Shown in pieces: positions 16,535 through 24,268 of a stretch of DNA of 49,547 nt. The notes under the pieces are model-generated. The model ran no database searches. It was not told the origin of the DNA and saw only the letters and a list, made by a program, of their open reading frames with translations. How positions within the stretch are numbered: the first letter of the stretch is position 1; every line of letters starts with the position of its first letter. A program made the position numbers and the translations under genes. The stretch is from Oscillospiraceae bacterium (GTDB lineage Bacteria > Bacillota > Clostridia > Oscillospirales > Oscillospiraceae): positions 1-49,547 of the forward strand of contig JAFSEW010000054.1 in the NCBI GenBank assembly GCA_017435525.1, given 5' to 3'.

Positions 16535-17644
16535 TCAGAGACTATAGAGCGTAGCGCAAGATTTGTAGCAGCCTTCCTCACAGACCCAGTGGTACATCAA
16601 AAGATTCCCGTCACGCAAACGAATGGCAGCAGGCTGGCCAAACTTTAGGAAGGAGAAAATCTCAGCGAACCGATTGTCCTTGGTCATGGGGACTACAGGT
16701 GTCCAGATCCGTTCAAAGCTCTCTTGCTTCCACTGGCCACCAGCTACATCTGCGATGCAGGCATAGATGCCGGGTTCGTCCGTATCACGGCGGAGTGCAT
16801 GCAGTGACAGTACGCGGGTGCCTTCCAGTGCCATAATGGAGGATGCCTGTCCCTGAATGCCCGTGTCGACCGGCGCTGAAAACGTCTTACCGTTATCAAA
16901 GGAAAAAGCTACATGGTTATGCAGTCGCTCTCCTGTTTTTGTGTCTTCGTTCCAGCCAATAACGACCAGTGTTCCGTCCGCCAACTGGCACATCCTCTGC
17001 TCATAACAAGTGACTGTGTTGCCAGGAAACTCCAAGCATACGGTATCATCATTCCATGTCTGACCGTTATCATAGCTACGGAGTAGCCGACCACACAGGC
17101 GGGAGACCATAGTGCCATCCCATGTGGGGAAACCGCTGATGGGCGTGGCCCAGCTTCCATCCTGCAGGATATAGAGCGGCGCAGAGGCCTCAGTGCTGGC
17201 GGTCCAGGTCGTTGGAATTTCCACGTCCTCCGACCAGGTGTGGCCGCCATCCTCAGAGATACAATAGAACACCTTGTCCTTAAGTACGCCGCCAGTGACC
17301 TGACTCGCCACCGGCAGATCCGGGTCAGGACGTTGCATTTTATAGCCGAACATCAGGAGTCGGCCGTCCGGAAGATATGTCAGCTTGCCACCGCCGCTCT
17401 CCGGGATGCCATCCTTACCCTTTCGAACCGGAAATGCCTGCCAGGATGGAGACCAAGTGCGACCGCCGTCCGTGCTTTCTGAGATGTACGCTGTCTGATC
17501 GGCGCTTTCAAATGCCTCACCCAAAACATGCGTTGCCAACAGCCGTCCGTCAGGCAACTCAATGCATTGCACAAAAGCGGACTGACGGGATCGCAACTGG
17601 GGGATAGGATTGTCATACACGTAAGAAGCATGCAGTTTTTTCAT
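16535..17644 (-). CDS. Sialidase-like BNR/Asp-box protein (cytoplasmic)
   Basis: A protein of 369 residues with a six-bladed-propeller pattern: Asp boxes at about 57-64 (STDGGRTW), 130-137 (SEDGGHTW), 190-197 (SYDNGQTW) and a degenerate one at 248-255 (SFDNGKTF). The N-terminal strand is QLRSRQSAFVQ where sialidases usually have an RIP motif, so catalytic function is less certain. No signal peptide or sorting signal, so it should act inside the cell on imported substrate. ATG 17644 is preferred over an upstream in-frame ATG because AGAGGGG lies before it. It is the last gene of the operon with YhcH and lyase-like genes, which supports a sialic-acid role. Confidence 0.7.
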   Translation of the reverse strand: MKKLHASYVYDNPIPQLRSRQSAFVQCIELPDGRLLATHVLGEAFESADQTAYISESTDGGRTWSPSWQAFPVRKGKDGIPESGGGKLTYLPDGRLLMFGYKMQRPDPDLPVASQVTGGVLKDKVFYCISEDGGHTWSEDVEIPTTWTASTEASAPLYILQDGSWATPISGFPTWDGTMVSRLCGRLLRSYDNGQTWNDDTVCLEFPGNTVTCYEQRMCQLADGTLVVIGWNEDTKTGERLHNHVAFSFDNGKTFSAPVDTGIQGQASSIMALEGTRVLSLHALRRDTDEPGIYACIADVAGGQWKQESFERIWTPVVPMTKDNRFAEIFSFLKFGQPAAIRLRDGNLLMYHWVCEEGCYKSCATLYSL

Positions 17645-17692
17645 AAAAAAATACCCCTCTCTAGTCAATTTTTACCTTTTCGATAATCTTTT

Positions 17693-18124
17693 TCACCCTT
17701 GCAGTTCCGTCAATTCCCCAACAGGCTGGGCAATGAGCGTCCGCGGAAAAAGAATGAAAAAACTTCCAGTCTGCAAAAGAATGGCGGTGGAGTCACTGTC
17801 TGAGTCAGCCAAGAGCGCGTCATCAACGGAGTCGCAAGGTCTTGTGATGCTTTTCGGCCACACCGTGGACTTCACATAAATCCTCTCGCTTCCGTCCACC
17901 ATATACATGACATCCAGATACTGACGATGCGCTTCCATCTCGGCTTCCACCGGGTTAGCAGTCTCATACTCATTAAGAAGCAGAAACAAGGAGTCTCCGT
18001 CTATATTCATGCGACCTCTCGTATAGCTCTCTGCAGTATAGGCCTGCATAGCCTGTAACGCGCAACATACTTTCGGATATGCATCCCGATACTGTTCCAG
18101 ATGATCCATGGTATCCAAAATCAT
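17693..18124 (-). CDS. YhcH/YjgK/YiaL (NanQ-like) family protein
   Basis: A protein of 143 residues, normal for the DUF386 cupin-like family; the E. coli member NanQ speeds sialic acid anomer conversion. The family block EAHRQYLDVMYMVDGSERI is present with its His. The later motif, usually an FPxDxHxP with a metal-binding His, reads FPRTLIAQP here, so that His is missing. Activity may be altered or lost. It lies between the lyase-like and sialidase-like genes, which points to a sialic acid or related substrate. Start taken at the only good ATG. Confidence 0.8.
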   Translation of the reverse strand: MILDTMDHLEQYRDAYPKVCCALQAMQAYTAESYTRGRMNIDGDSLFLLLNEYETANPVEAEMEAHRQYLDVMYMVDGSERIYVKSTVWPKSITRPCDSVDDALLADSDSDSTAILLQTGSFFILFPRTLIAQPVGELTELQG

Positions 18125-18156
18125 ATGGTACAGCCCTGTTTCAGATCGTCAGCGGC

Positions 18157-19038
18157 TTATAGCTCACCGATGCGGACCAATTCCTGGCGGACAAGGTCTT
18201 TATTCTCCGGAGCGATGGGGAGATTGAAATCCGGGTCAGAAATGCCTTCATAACCCAGCAGATTCATGGCGTAGGAGCAGCAGGGCCAAAAGTCATAAGC
18301 AAACATGAAATCACGGAAGTCTAGGATGTTATTTAGACACTGGCCGGCTGTCGCATAGTCTCCCTCCGCCATAGAGCTGAACAGCTTGCCGGTGTTCTTC
18401 GGCGTGAGGGGCAGCATACCGTCAAGACAGTTGGTGATGCCCCACTTATAAGCCACGTCGAAGGTGTCAAGACCAGAGTAGACCAGGATGAAGTCATCGG
18501 ACACATCTGAATTCAGTTTCACCTTGCGGAACATCGCCATATCTGCGGATTTAATACCGATCAAGTTCGGAATATAGCGGATCAGGTCCAACAGCATGTT
18601 GTAAGTGACCTTGGCCTGGGTGACGCTGGGCAGGTCATAGAGCATGATGTTATGCTTTGTGGCCTTCGCAACACCCTTGAAGTAGTTGACCATCTGCGTG
18701 GGCGAAACAGCGCTGTAATACGGAGCTGTGAAGACGAACGCAGCCACATTCAGATCTTCCATGGCGGCCATGCGCTCAGTGGCCCGGCGGATGGAGCAAT
18801 CCATGGCACCAACAAACACTGGCACTCGGCCCGCAGCCGCGTCGATGGCCACACGGGCGATCTCACGGCAGACAGATGTCGAGAGGAAAGCCTGCTGACC
18901 CATGGAGCCCATACTCAGTAGGCCCACGGCACCTGCCTGAATCATGTCTTCGATCTGCTTGCGGTAGCTGGCCTCCACCAGTTTTCCATTCTCATCCAGC
19001 GGGGTAATCAACGCGGGAACAAAACCTGCTTTTTTCAT
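18157..19038 (-). CDS. Dihydrodipicolinate synthase/N-acetylneuraminate lyase family aldolase
   Basis: A class I aldolase TIM barrel of 293 residues. Schiff-base Lys is K163 in IGIKSADM and the catalytic Tyr is Y134 in MLYDLPS. The carboxylate-binding loop normally GSTGE or GTTGE reads GSMGQQ here, an unusual version. With YhcH and a sialidase-like gene beside it, N-acetylneuraminate lyase (sialic acid to N-acetylmannosamine and pyruvate) is the favoured role, but other 2-keto-3-deoxy acids are possible. GGAGG lies before ATG 19038; the upstream extension to 19095 lacks support. No nanE or nanK homologue is in the window. Confidence 0.8.
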   Translation of the reverse strand: MKKAGFVPALITPLDENGKLVEASYRKQIEDMIQAGAVGLLSMGSMGQQAFLSTSVCREIARVAIDAAAGRVPVFVGAMDCSIRRATERMAAMEDLNVAAFVFTAPYYSAVSPTQMVNYFKGVAKATKHNIMLYDLPSVTQAKVTYNMLLDLIRYIPNLIGIKSADMAMFRKVKLNSDVSDDFILVYSGLDTFDVAYKWGITNCLDGMLPLTPKNTGKLFSSMAEGDYATAGQCLNNILDFRDFMFAYDFWPCCSYAMNLLGYEGISDPDFNLPIAPENKDLVRQELVRIGEL

Positions 19039-19148
19039 GATACAATGACCTCCTACAGAACGTAATATGACAAAGGCGTAATAATTGCGCCCCATGTGTT
19101 GGAATCACCATAACAAAGGATGGTTATCATACCTTACCACCATGATTA

Positions 19149-20141
19149 TTACACAAGATGGCAGGCCACACAGTGATCACCGCTGATCGTACGAAGCTCC
19201 GGTTTCTTCGTCTTGCAGATATCCATACATCGGCTGCACCGGGGATGGAACAAGCAGCCGGAGGGCGGATCTATCGGAGAAGGAACATCTCCAGTCAGAA
19301 TGATGCGGCTCTTCTGCGTACCGTAGACAGGCATAGGAACAGCAGAGAGCAACGCCTCCGTATAGGGATGCAACCGATTGTTGTAGAGATCGTCCGCTTC
19401 GGCCATTTCAACAATCTGTCCAAGATACATGACTGCAATACGATCAGACATGTACTGCACGACACTGAGGTCATGCGCAATAAACATAAATGCTAGATCA
19501 TACTTCTTTTGGAGATCACGCATAAGGTTCAGGATCTGGGCTTGGATAGAGACATCTAGTGCGGAGACGGGTTCATCGCAGATGATCAGCTTTGGCTGGA
19601 GAGCCAGTGCTTTGGCAATGCAGATACGCTGGCGCTGACCTCCGGAAAACTCATGCGGATACCGGTACATGTACTCCGGCTGCAGATTCACCGCACGCAG
19701 AGACTCTGCAATGAGTTCCTTGCGTTTTTCCTTATTTCCGCCACCGATGTTGTGGACGCGCATTGGCTCATCAAACGCTTCAAAAATATTGTGCATGGGA
19801 TTTAGCGAAGCGTAGGGATCCTGAAAGACAATCTGCAGATTCTTCCGGAGTGCAAAGCTTTCCTCTCTCCCCAACTTCAGAATGTCCTTCATCTCACCAT
19901 TATCATTGTAGTAGATATTGCCGGCCGAAGGGTCGTATAGACGGACAATACACTTACCGAGCGTCGTCTTGCCGCAACCGGACTCGCCGACAACGCCGAA
20001 GGTCTCACCTTGCCGTATAAAAAAAGAGACGTTATTGACGGCCTTGACACTTGGCTTCGCTTTCTCAAACAGGCGGTGGGTACTCTTGAACTCCATGCTC
20101 AGGTTCTCCACAACAAGCAGCTTGTCACGTGTTTCAAGCAT
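19149..20141 (-). CDS. Oligopeptide-type ABC transporter ATPase (OppF/DppF-like)
   Basis: A protein of 330 residues. Walker A GESGCGKT at about 52-59, signature SGGQRQR, Walker B LIICDEPVSALDV and a C-terminal oligopeptide-transporter region with four Cys (CLFHPRCSRCMDIC), which in this family holds an iron-sulfur cluster. It powers import through OppB/OppC. GGAGGTGA precedes the ATG, and the start overlaps the stop of the OppD gene by 8 nt. Confidence 0.93.
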   Translation of the reverse strand: MLETRDKLLVVENLSMEFKSTHRLFEKAKPSVKAVNNVSFFIRQGETFGVVGESGCGKTTLGKCIVRLYDPSAGNIYYNDNGEMKDILKLGREESFALRKNLQIVFQDPYASLNPMHNIFEAFDEPMRVHNIGGGNKEKRKELIAESLRAVNLQPEYMYRYPHEFSGGQRQRICIAKALALQPKLIICDEPVSALDVSIQAQILNLMRDLQKKYDLAFMFIAHDLSVVQYMSDRIAVMYLGQIVEMAEADDLYNNRLHPYTEALLSAVPMPVYGTQKSRIILTGDVPSPIDPPSGCLFHPRCSRCMDICKTKKPELRTISGDHCVACHLV

Positions 20142-21150
20142 CTTTCGTCACCTCCTCAAACAGCAAGCAGCGGACTGCGTGGCCGTCCTCCAGGACGGTC
20201 TCCACCGGAAAGTGGTTTCTGCATGCATCTGTAGCAAACTCGCACCGGTCTGCAAATTCACAGCCGGTGAATACAGTTGAGGCATCGGGGGTACTGCCTT
20301 CGATAGTTTGCAGTTTATTTCCCTTGGCCATACCGAGAACCGGTACTGAGCGCATCAGAGCCTTGGTATATGGATGCAACGGGTTAGTGAACACCTGCTC
20401 AAGAGAGCCGAATTCCACGACACGTCCCATATACATGACGGCCACATCATCCGCGATTTCTGCCACGATGCCCATGTTATGGGTAATGAACATGATGGAG
20501 GTGCCGTATTCCTTCTGCATGTTCCGCATTAAATCCAGGATCTGCGCCTGGATTGTTACGTCCAACGCAGTGGTGGGTTCATCCGCAATCAGGATTTTTG
20601 GGTTGCAGATCATGGCAATGGCGATCATAACACGTTGCTTCATACCGCCGGAAAACTCGTGCGGATACTGATTGAGGCGTGTCTCCGGTGTCGGGATCCC
20701 TAAGTCTCCCAGCAGTTTTATGATCCGTCCTCTAGCCTCGGCTTTACTGAGCGATTCATGGCTGCGGAGGTTCTCCATGATCTGATTACCGACAGTGTAC
20801 ACCGGGTTTAGGGTCGACATGGGATCCTGAAAGATCATGGCGATGTCCTTACCCCGGATTGAGCGGATGTCTCTGCCGCTGCGGGAGTACTCGCTGAGGA
20901 TCTTAGCTTCACTGTCAGTTTCGGGATAATAAGTAACGGTTCCACCTTCTAATATACCGTTACGCGGGAGGAGCTGCAGAATCGAATGGGCAGTGACACT
21001 CTTGCCACAGCCGGACTCACCGACGACGCAGAGTGTCTTTCCCCGCCGCAGCGAATAGGTGACGCCGTTGACGGCGTGGACTTTCTTTCGCCCTACCTTG
21101 AAGGTGGTCTTCAAATCCTTAACTTCCAGAATAATTTCTTTTTCACGCAT
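20134..21150 (-). CDS. Oligopeptide-type ABC transporter ATPase (OppD/DppD-like)
   Basis: A protein of 338 residues. Walker A GESGCGKS at 44-51, Q-loop MIFQDPM, signature SGGMKQRV, Walker B ILIADEPTTALDV. The C-terminal region has the Opp/Dpp Cys pattern (CEFADRCEFATDAC). It forms a heterodimer with the next gene. AAGGAGGGGA precedes the start. Transporters of this class carry peptides, nickel, or (as in the SatABCD system of Haemophilus ducreyi) sialic acid; context favours a sialic-acid-like substrate. Confidence 0.93.
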   Translation of the reverse strand: MREKEIILEVKDLKTTFKVGRKKVHAVNGVTYSLRRGKTLCVVGESGCGKSVTAHSILQLLPRNGILEGGTVTYYPETDSEAKILSEYSRSGRDIRSIRGKDIAMIFQDPMSTLNPVYTVGNQIMENLRSHESLSKAEARGRIIKLLGDLGIPTPETRLNQYPHEFSGGMKQRVMIAIAMICNPKILIADEPTTALDVTIQAQILDLMRNMQKEYGTSIMFITHNMGIVAEIADDVAVMYMGRVVEFGSLEQVFTNPLHPYTKALMRSVPVLGMAKGNKLQTIEGSTPDASTVFTGCEFADRCEFATDACRNHFPVETVLEDGHAVRCLLFEEVTKDA

Positions 21151-21162
21151 GCTGTCCCCTCC

Positions 21163-22023
21163 TTACAGCGCCGAGGGATCTAGCACATCCCGCAGACCGT
21201 CACCGAAGAAATTAATACTCAGCACAAACAGGCAGATGGCAGCGCCGGGGGCAATCCAGAGTATCGGCTGGGTCTGGATAATGTCTAGGCGCTTGGCCGC
21301 ATTCATGATATTTCCCCAAGTGACAACCGTGTCAGGAACGCCCATACCCAGGAAGCTCAAGCTCGCTTCAGAAAGAATGTACGAGGCAACGCGCAAGGTA
21401 GCGTTGACGATGACGGGACCCAAGGTGTTCGGCAGCAGGTGATGGAACATAATAGACACGGGACGAAGCCCGTTTGCACGGCAGCTCTCTACGAAGGGTT
21501 CCTGCTTAAGGGAGAAAATCTTGCTTCGCACAACACGCATCATAAGCGGCCAGCCGGTCAAAATGAAGATCAGAAATAAATTCCGGGTGCTTTGTCCTAT
21601 CAGTCCCACACACAGTAAAATCAGCAGGTAATATGGGAATGACTGGAACAGCTCCGCAATATATAGGAGTATCTTATCCACCCAGCCGCCGTAATAACCG
21701 GAGATGCAGCCCAGAATCACGCCCAGCAAGGTCGCGCCGACCGCACTTACTACACCGATAAAGATGGACATACGTCCGCCGTAAAGAATGCGGGCAAACA
21801 GATCACGCCCCATGCGGTCGGTACCCAGCGGATGCTCCCAAGAACAAGGCAAATTCTTCTGCTTTAGATCAATTAGAAGAGGGTCATGGGGTGTCAATAG
21901 AGGCGCACAAATACAAGCAAGCAGAATGATCAACAGAATCGTCCCGCCGAGAACGGCCATATGATTTCTCATGAACTTGCTGATGTTCCGCTTGGCAAGA
22001 GAAGATTTTGTATTATTTTCCAT
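21163..22023 (-). CDS. Oligopeptide-type ABC permease (OppC/DppC-like)
   Basis: A protein of 286 residues with a N-terminal hydrophobic segment, a large periplasmic loop with the family's LLTPHDPLLID block, then LGTDRMGRDLFARILYGGRMS and four or five more helices. The EAA loop (about ESCRANGLRPVSIMFHHLLPN) contacts the ATPase. It lies just upstream of oppD with a 12-nt gap. Confidence 0.93.
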   Translation of the reverse strand: MENNTKSSLAKRNISKFMRNHMAVLGGTILLIILLACICAPLLTPHDPLLIDLKQKNLPCSWEHPLGTDRMGRDLFARILYGGRMSIFIGVVSAVGATLLGVILGCISGYYGGWVDKILLYIAELFQSFPYYLLILLCVGLIGQSTRNLFLIFILTGWPLMMRVVRSKIFSLKQEPFVESCRANGLRPVSIMFHHLLPNTLGPVIVNATLRVASYILSEASLSFLGMGVPDTVVTWGNIMNAAKRLDIIQTQPILWIAPGAAICLFVLSINFFGDGLRDVLDPSAL

Positions 22024-22090
22024 ATTGTTCCTCCCCTCTGATAGAGCGATTTGGCACTGTCGGCCGTGTGGTTTTGAGACGGTGCTCGAA

Positions 22091-22537
22091 TCATTTCTCG
22101 TTTTCGGCGAGGTACTTCAATCCTTTGCACTCAGCGTGGTCTACGCCGGAATTATCGTTGACCGCGATGATGCCATACTTCCGGAGAATCCGGGTATACA
22201 GCACATTGCAGTGACCGCAGTAGTCGTAATACGGCTCCATGTGCTTGAGACTTAGCAGAAGGCCCTTCGACGGGCAGTACCGCATGTGCGAGATGATCTC
22301 CTGTTTTTCATCGTCGTACTCATAATAGATGTCCGCTGCCTCCTCCGAGAGTGCTCTTGTCCAGTACTCCCAGGCACCCGCCATACCTTTTTCCTTTACC
22401 AACGGCTCCAGCAGCATGGAAACATAGTTATCGTCCACATACTCCCAGTACCTGACAACTGCATCGTGGTCCTTTTTATCCTCAATGAATTTGAAAAGCT
22501 CGCTGTAAAGCGGAATAAACTCTGTACAGGATACCAT
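22091..22537 (-). CDS. Uncharacterised 148-residue protein between permease genes
   Basis: Family not recognised with confidence. Soluble, acidic, rich in Tyr and Glu, with Cys at CTEF, YCPSKG, YCGHC and AECKG. The CxxC could bind metal. A distant resemblance to the L-2-amino-thiazoline-4-carboxylic acid hydrolase-type fold is possible but is only an impression. AGGAGGT precedes ATG 22537, which shares one base with the stop of the upstream gene, so the two are coupled and probably interact. Location inside the transporter operon, between oppB and oppC, is unusual and suggests a role with the imported substrate. Confidence 0.65.
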   Translation of the reverse strand: MVSCTEFIPLYSELFKFIEDKKDHDAVVRYWEYVDDNYVSMLLEPLVKEKGMAGAWEYWTRALSEEAADIYYEYDDEKQEIISHMRYCPSKGLLLSLKHMEPYYDYCGHCNVLYTRILRKYGIIAVNDNSGVDHAECKGLKYLAENEK

Positions 22538-23010
22538 TAGAAAGACCTCCTGAAATAGCGATATTTTGCTGCGCCGGTTTGTTCGTCGTAAGAGATGAGA
22601 GAGAAGCCCAGATCGCACAGGTCGGCAATGGTCTCATTGACTGTGCGGGTCAGCTCGATATACCAGGGGGAGGGCGCGTAGTCCTGCTTGCGGAAATAGG
22701 TGATGGCAGGGCAGCGATCTACGGTAACCACCAGATCGTTGTCGCTGAGCTCCGCATGGAAGGCCTCAGGCATCTCCTCAGTCTCGTAGAGCTTCTGCTG
22801 CTGCTCCATCAGCGCCACAAGCCCCCGGGCCTTGAAATCCTCAATGAGCGGCTTGTAATAGGCGGTGGCGAAGGTGCGCAGATACTCCTTGACACCGTTA
22901 TCGCCATAATTTTCACCCACATAACGCAGACCGCAGTCACCGCTCATGTGGAAATCCCGGTGAAGATACTTATTGTCGGACGCGCGCACGTCCATAATAT
23001 GTTTCGCCAT
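22537..23010 (-). CDS. Uncharacterised 157-residue protein between permease genes
   Basis: No confident family. Soluble with DCGLRYVGENYGDNGVKEYLRTFA, a helical KPLIEDFKARGLVALMEQQQKLYE and a beta-rich ITYFRKQ segment. It starts at ATG 23010, then shares its stop with the next gene's start (TAATG), so translation of the two is coupled. The pair sits between oppB and oppC. Possible relationship to the small ATC-hydrolase-like proteins seen with amino-acid or sugar-acid loci; function not assigned. Confidence 0.65.
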   Translation of the reverse strand: MAKHIMDVRASDNKYLHRDFHMSGDCGLRYVGENYGDNGVKEYLRTFATAYYKPLIEDFKARGLVALMEQQQKLYETEEMPEAFHAELSDNDLVVTVDRCPAITYFRKQDYAPSPWYIELTRTVNETIADLCDLGFSLISYDEQTGAAKYRYFRRSF

Positions 23011-23152
23011 GGTTGTTACTTATCCTTTCACACTGCCGGCGGCTTTGCCACCGATACGTTTTGGGGAAGATTACGTACAGTACGATATGAAGCCCGCCAG
23101 CGCCGTCGCTTGCAAGAAACAGACGCCGTTACCGGCGTAACAGGTGGTTTGT

Positions 23153-24115
23153 TCACTCAAGCCGGACCCGAGGATCCAACAAGGCTGTCACTATATCAAT
23201 CAGCGTGCTGGCCAGCAGAGTCACAATGGAAATCATCATTGTAGTGATCATAACGACCGGCATATCGCTGGCGGAAATCGCATCCAACACCATGCTGCCC
23301 ATGGCTGGGTAATTGTAGACAGTTTCAACGATAACAACGCCACTAACAAGCGCCGGTAACTGGGAGATGACGAGAACAAGCACCGGCGTAAGCGCATTGC
23401 GAAGACCGTGCTTCAGATTCACGGTAGTTTCACTGAGGCCCTTGCTGCGGGCAGTCTTGATGTAGTCTTTGTTCAGCACATCCAGCATGGAGCCGCGGGT
23501 ATATCGGGCATAGGATGCCATCAGGTGAATACTGAGCGTAAAAGCCGGTAGAACGATATAGGGGAAGCGGGAGAAAAAGTCCGCACTCCCCCGTGGATCC
23601 ATACGTCCACCGGTGGGAAACCATTTGAGATGCAATGCAAAAATCAAGATAAATACGATACCAACAAAAAACTCTGGAACAGAGGTGCCAACAACGCCGA
23701 AAGCAGTGCACCCATAATCTACGATAGAGTTCTTGTGGGTAGAGGCAATGAAGCCAAATATGATGCCCAGAACACAGGCAAATATCAGAGCCCAGGCTGC
23801 CAGTTCCATGGTGTAGGGCAATCGGGTGGCCAGCATGACGGCAATATTGGAGCCGGTGGACTGGGAGTATCCGAAATCTCCCCGGAGAAGATTCCAAAGC
23901 CAGCGAAAATACTGCACAGGCAGTGGATCGTTCAGGCCGGCATTCTCGCGCATCTCTTCAATCTGTTCCTGCGACAAAATCTCAAGCTGCTTAGGAGTGA
24001 GCGAGCGAGTAACCGCGTCTCCGGGGAGTGCCTCCAAGCCGATAAAAATAATAATGGAGATTAGCAGGAGCTTCGGGATCAGTGCCAGGAGCCTGCGCAG
24101 GGTATACTTGATCAT
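23153..24115 (-). CDS. Oligopeptide-type ABC permease (OppB/DppB-like)
   Basis: A protein of 320 residues with an N-terminal membrane anchor (ALIPKLLLISIIIFIGLEAL), the large extracellular loop with NAGLNDPLPVQYFRWLWNLL and GDFGYS, and five further helices. The EAA loop includes ARSKGLSE. AAAGGTG precedes ATG 24115; the upstream ATG 24148 would add residues without a site. A terminator-like hairpin upstream separates it from the binding-protein gene. Confidence 0.92.
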   Translation of the reverse strand: MIKYTLRRLLALIPKLLLISIIIFIGLEALPGDAVTRSLTPKQLEILSQEQIEEMRENAGLNDPLPVQYFRWLWNLLRGDFGYSQSTGSNIAVMLATRLPYTMELAAWALIFACVLGIIFGFIASTHKNSIVDYGCTAFGVVGTSVPEFFVGIVFILIFALHLKWFPTGGRMDPRGSADFFSRFPYIVLPAFTLSIHLMASYARYTRGSMLDVLNKDYIKTARSKGLSETTVNLKHGLRNALTPVLVLVISQLPALVSGVVIVETVYNYPAMGSMVLDAISASDMPVVMITTMMISIVTLLASTLIDIVTALLDPRVRLE

Positions 24116-24177
24116 AGGCGAACACCTTTCTTCCCATAAGAGGGGCATCCCTCTTAAAACAGCGTTCCTGTGTTTTC

Positions 24178-24225
24178 AAAAAAGCAACTGTGCGCCGCAG
24201 CTGCGAAAAGGACCGCGGCGCACAG
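24178..24225 (-). terminator. Hairpin between binding-protein and permease genes
   Basis: A perfect 11-bp GC-rich stem (24188-24198 with 24215-24225) with T-rich tail on the minus strand. As in other binding-protein operons it probably ends most transcripts so that the binding protein is made in excess, with partial readthrough into the transporter. Confidence 0.8.
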
Positions 24226-24268
24226 CCCGCTTAAGTATTGTGACTGATAACGATTATGTTGTTAGGAC

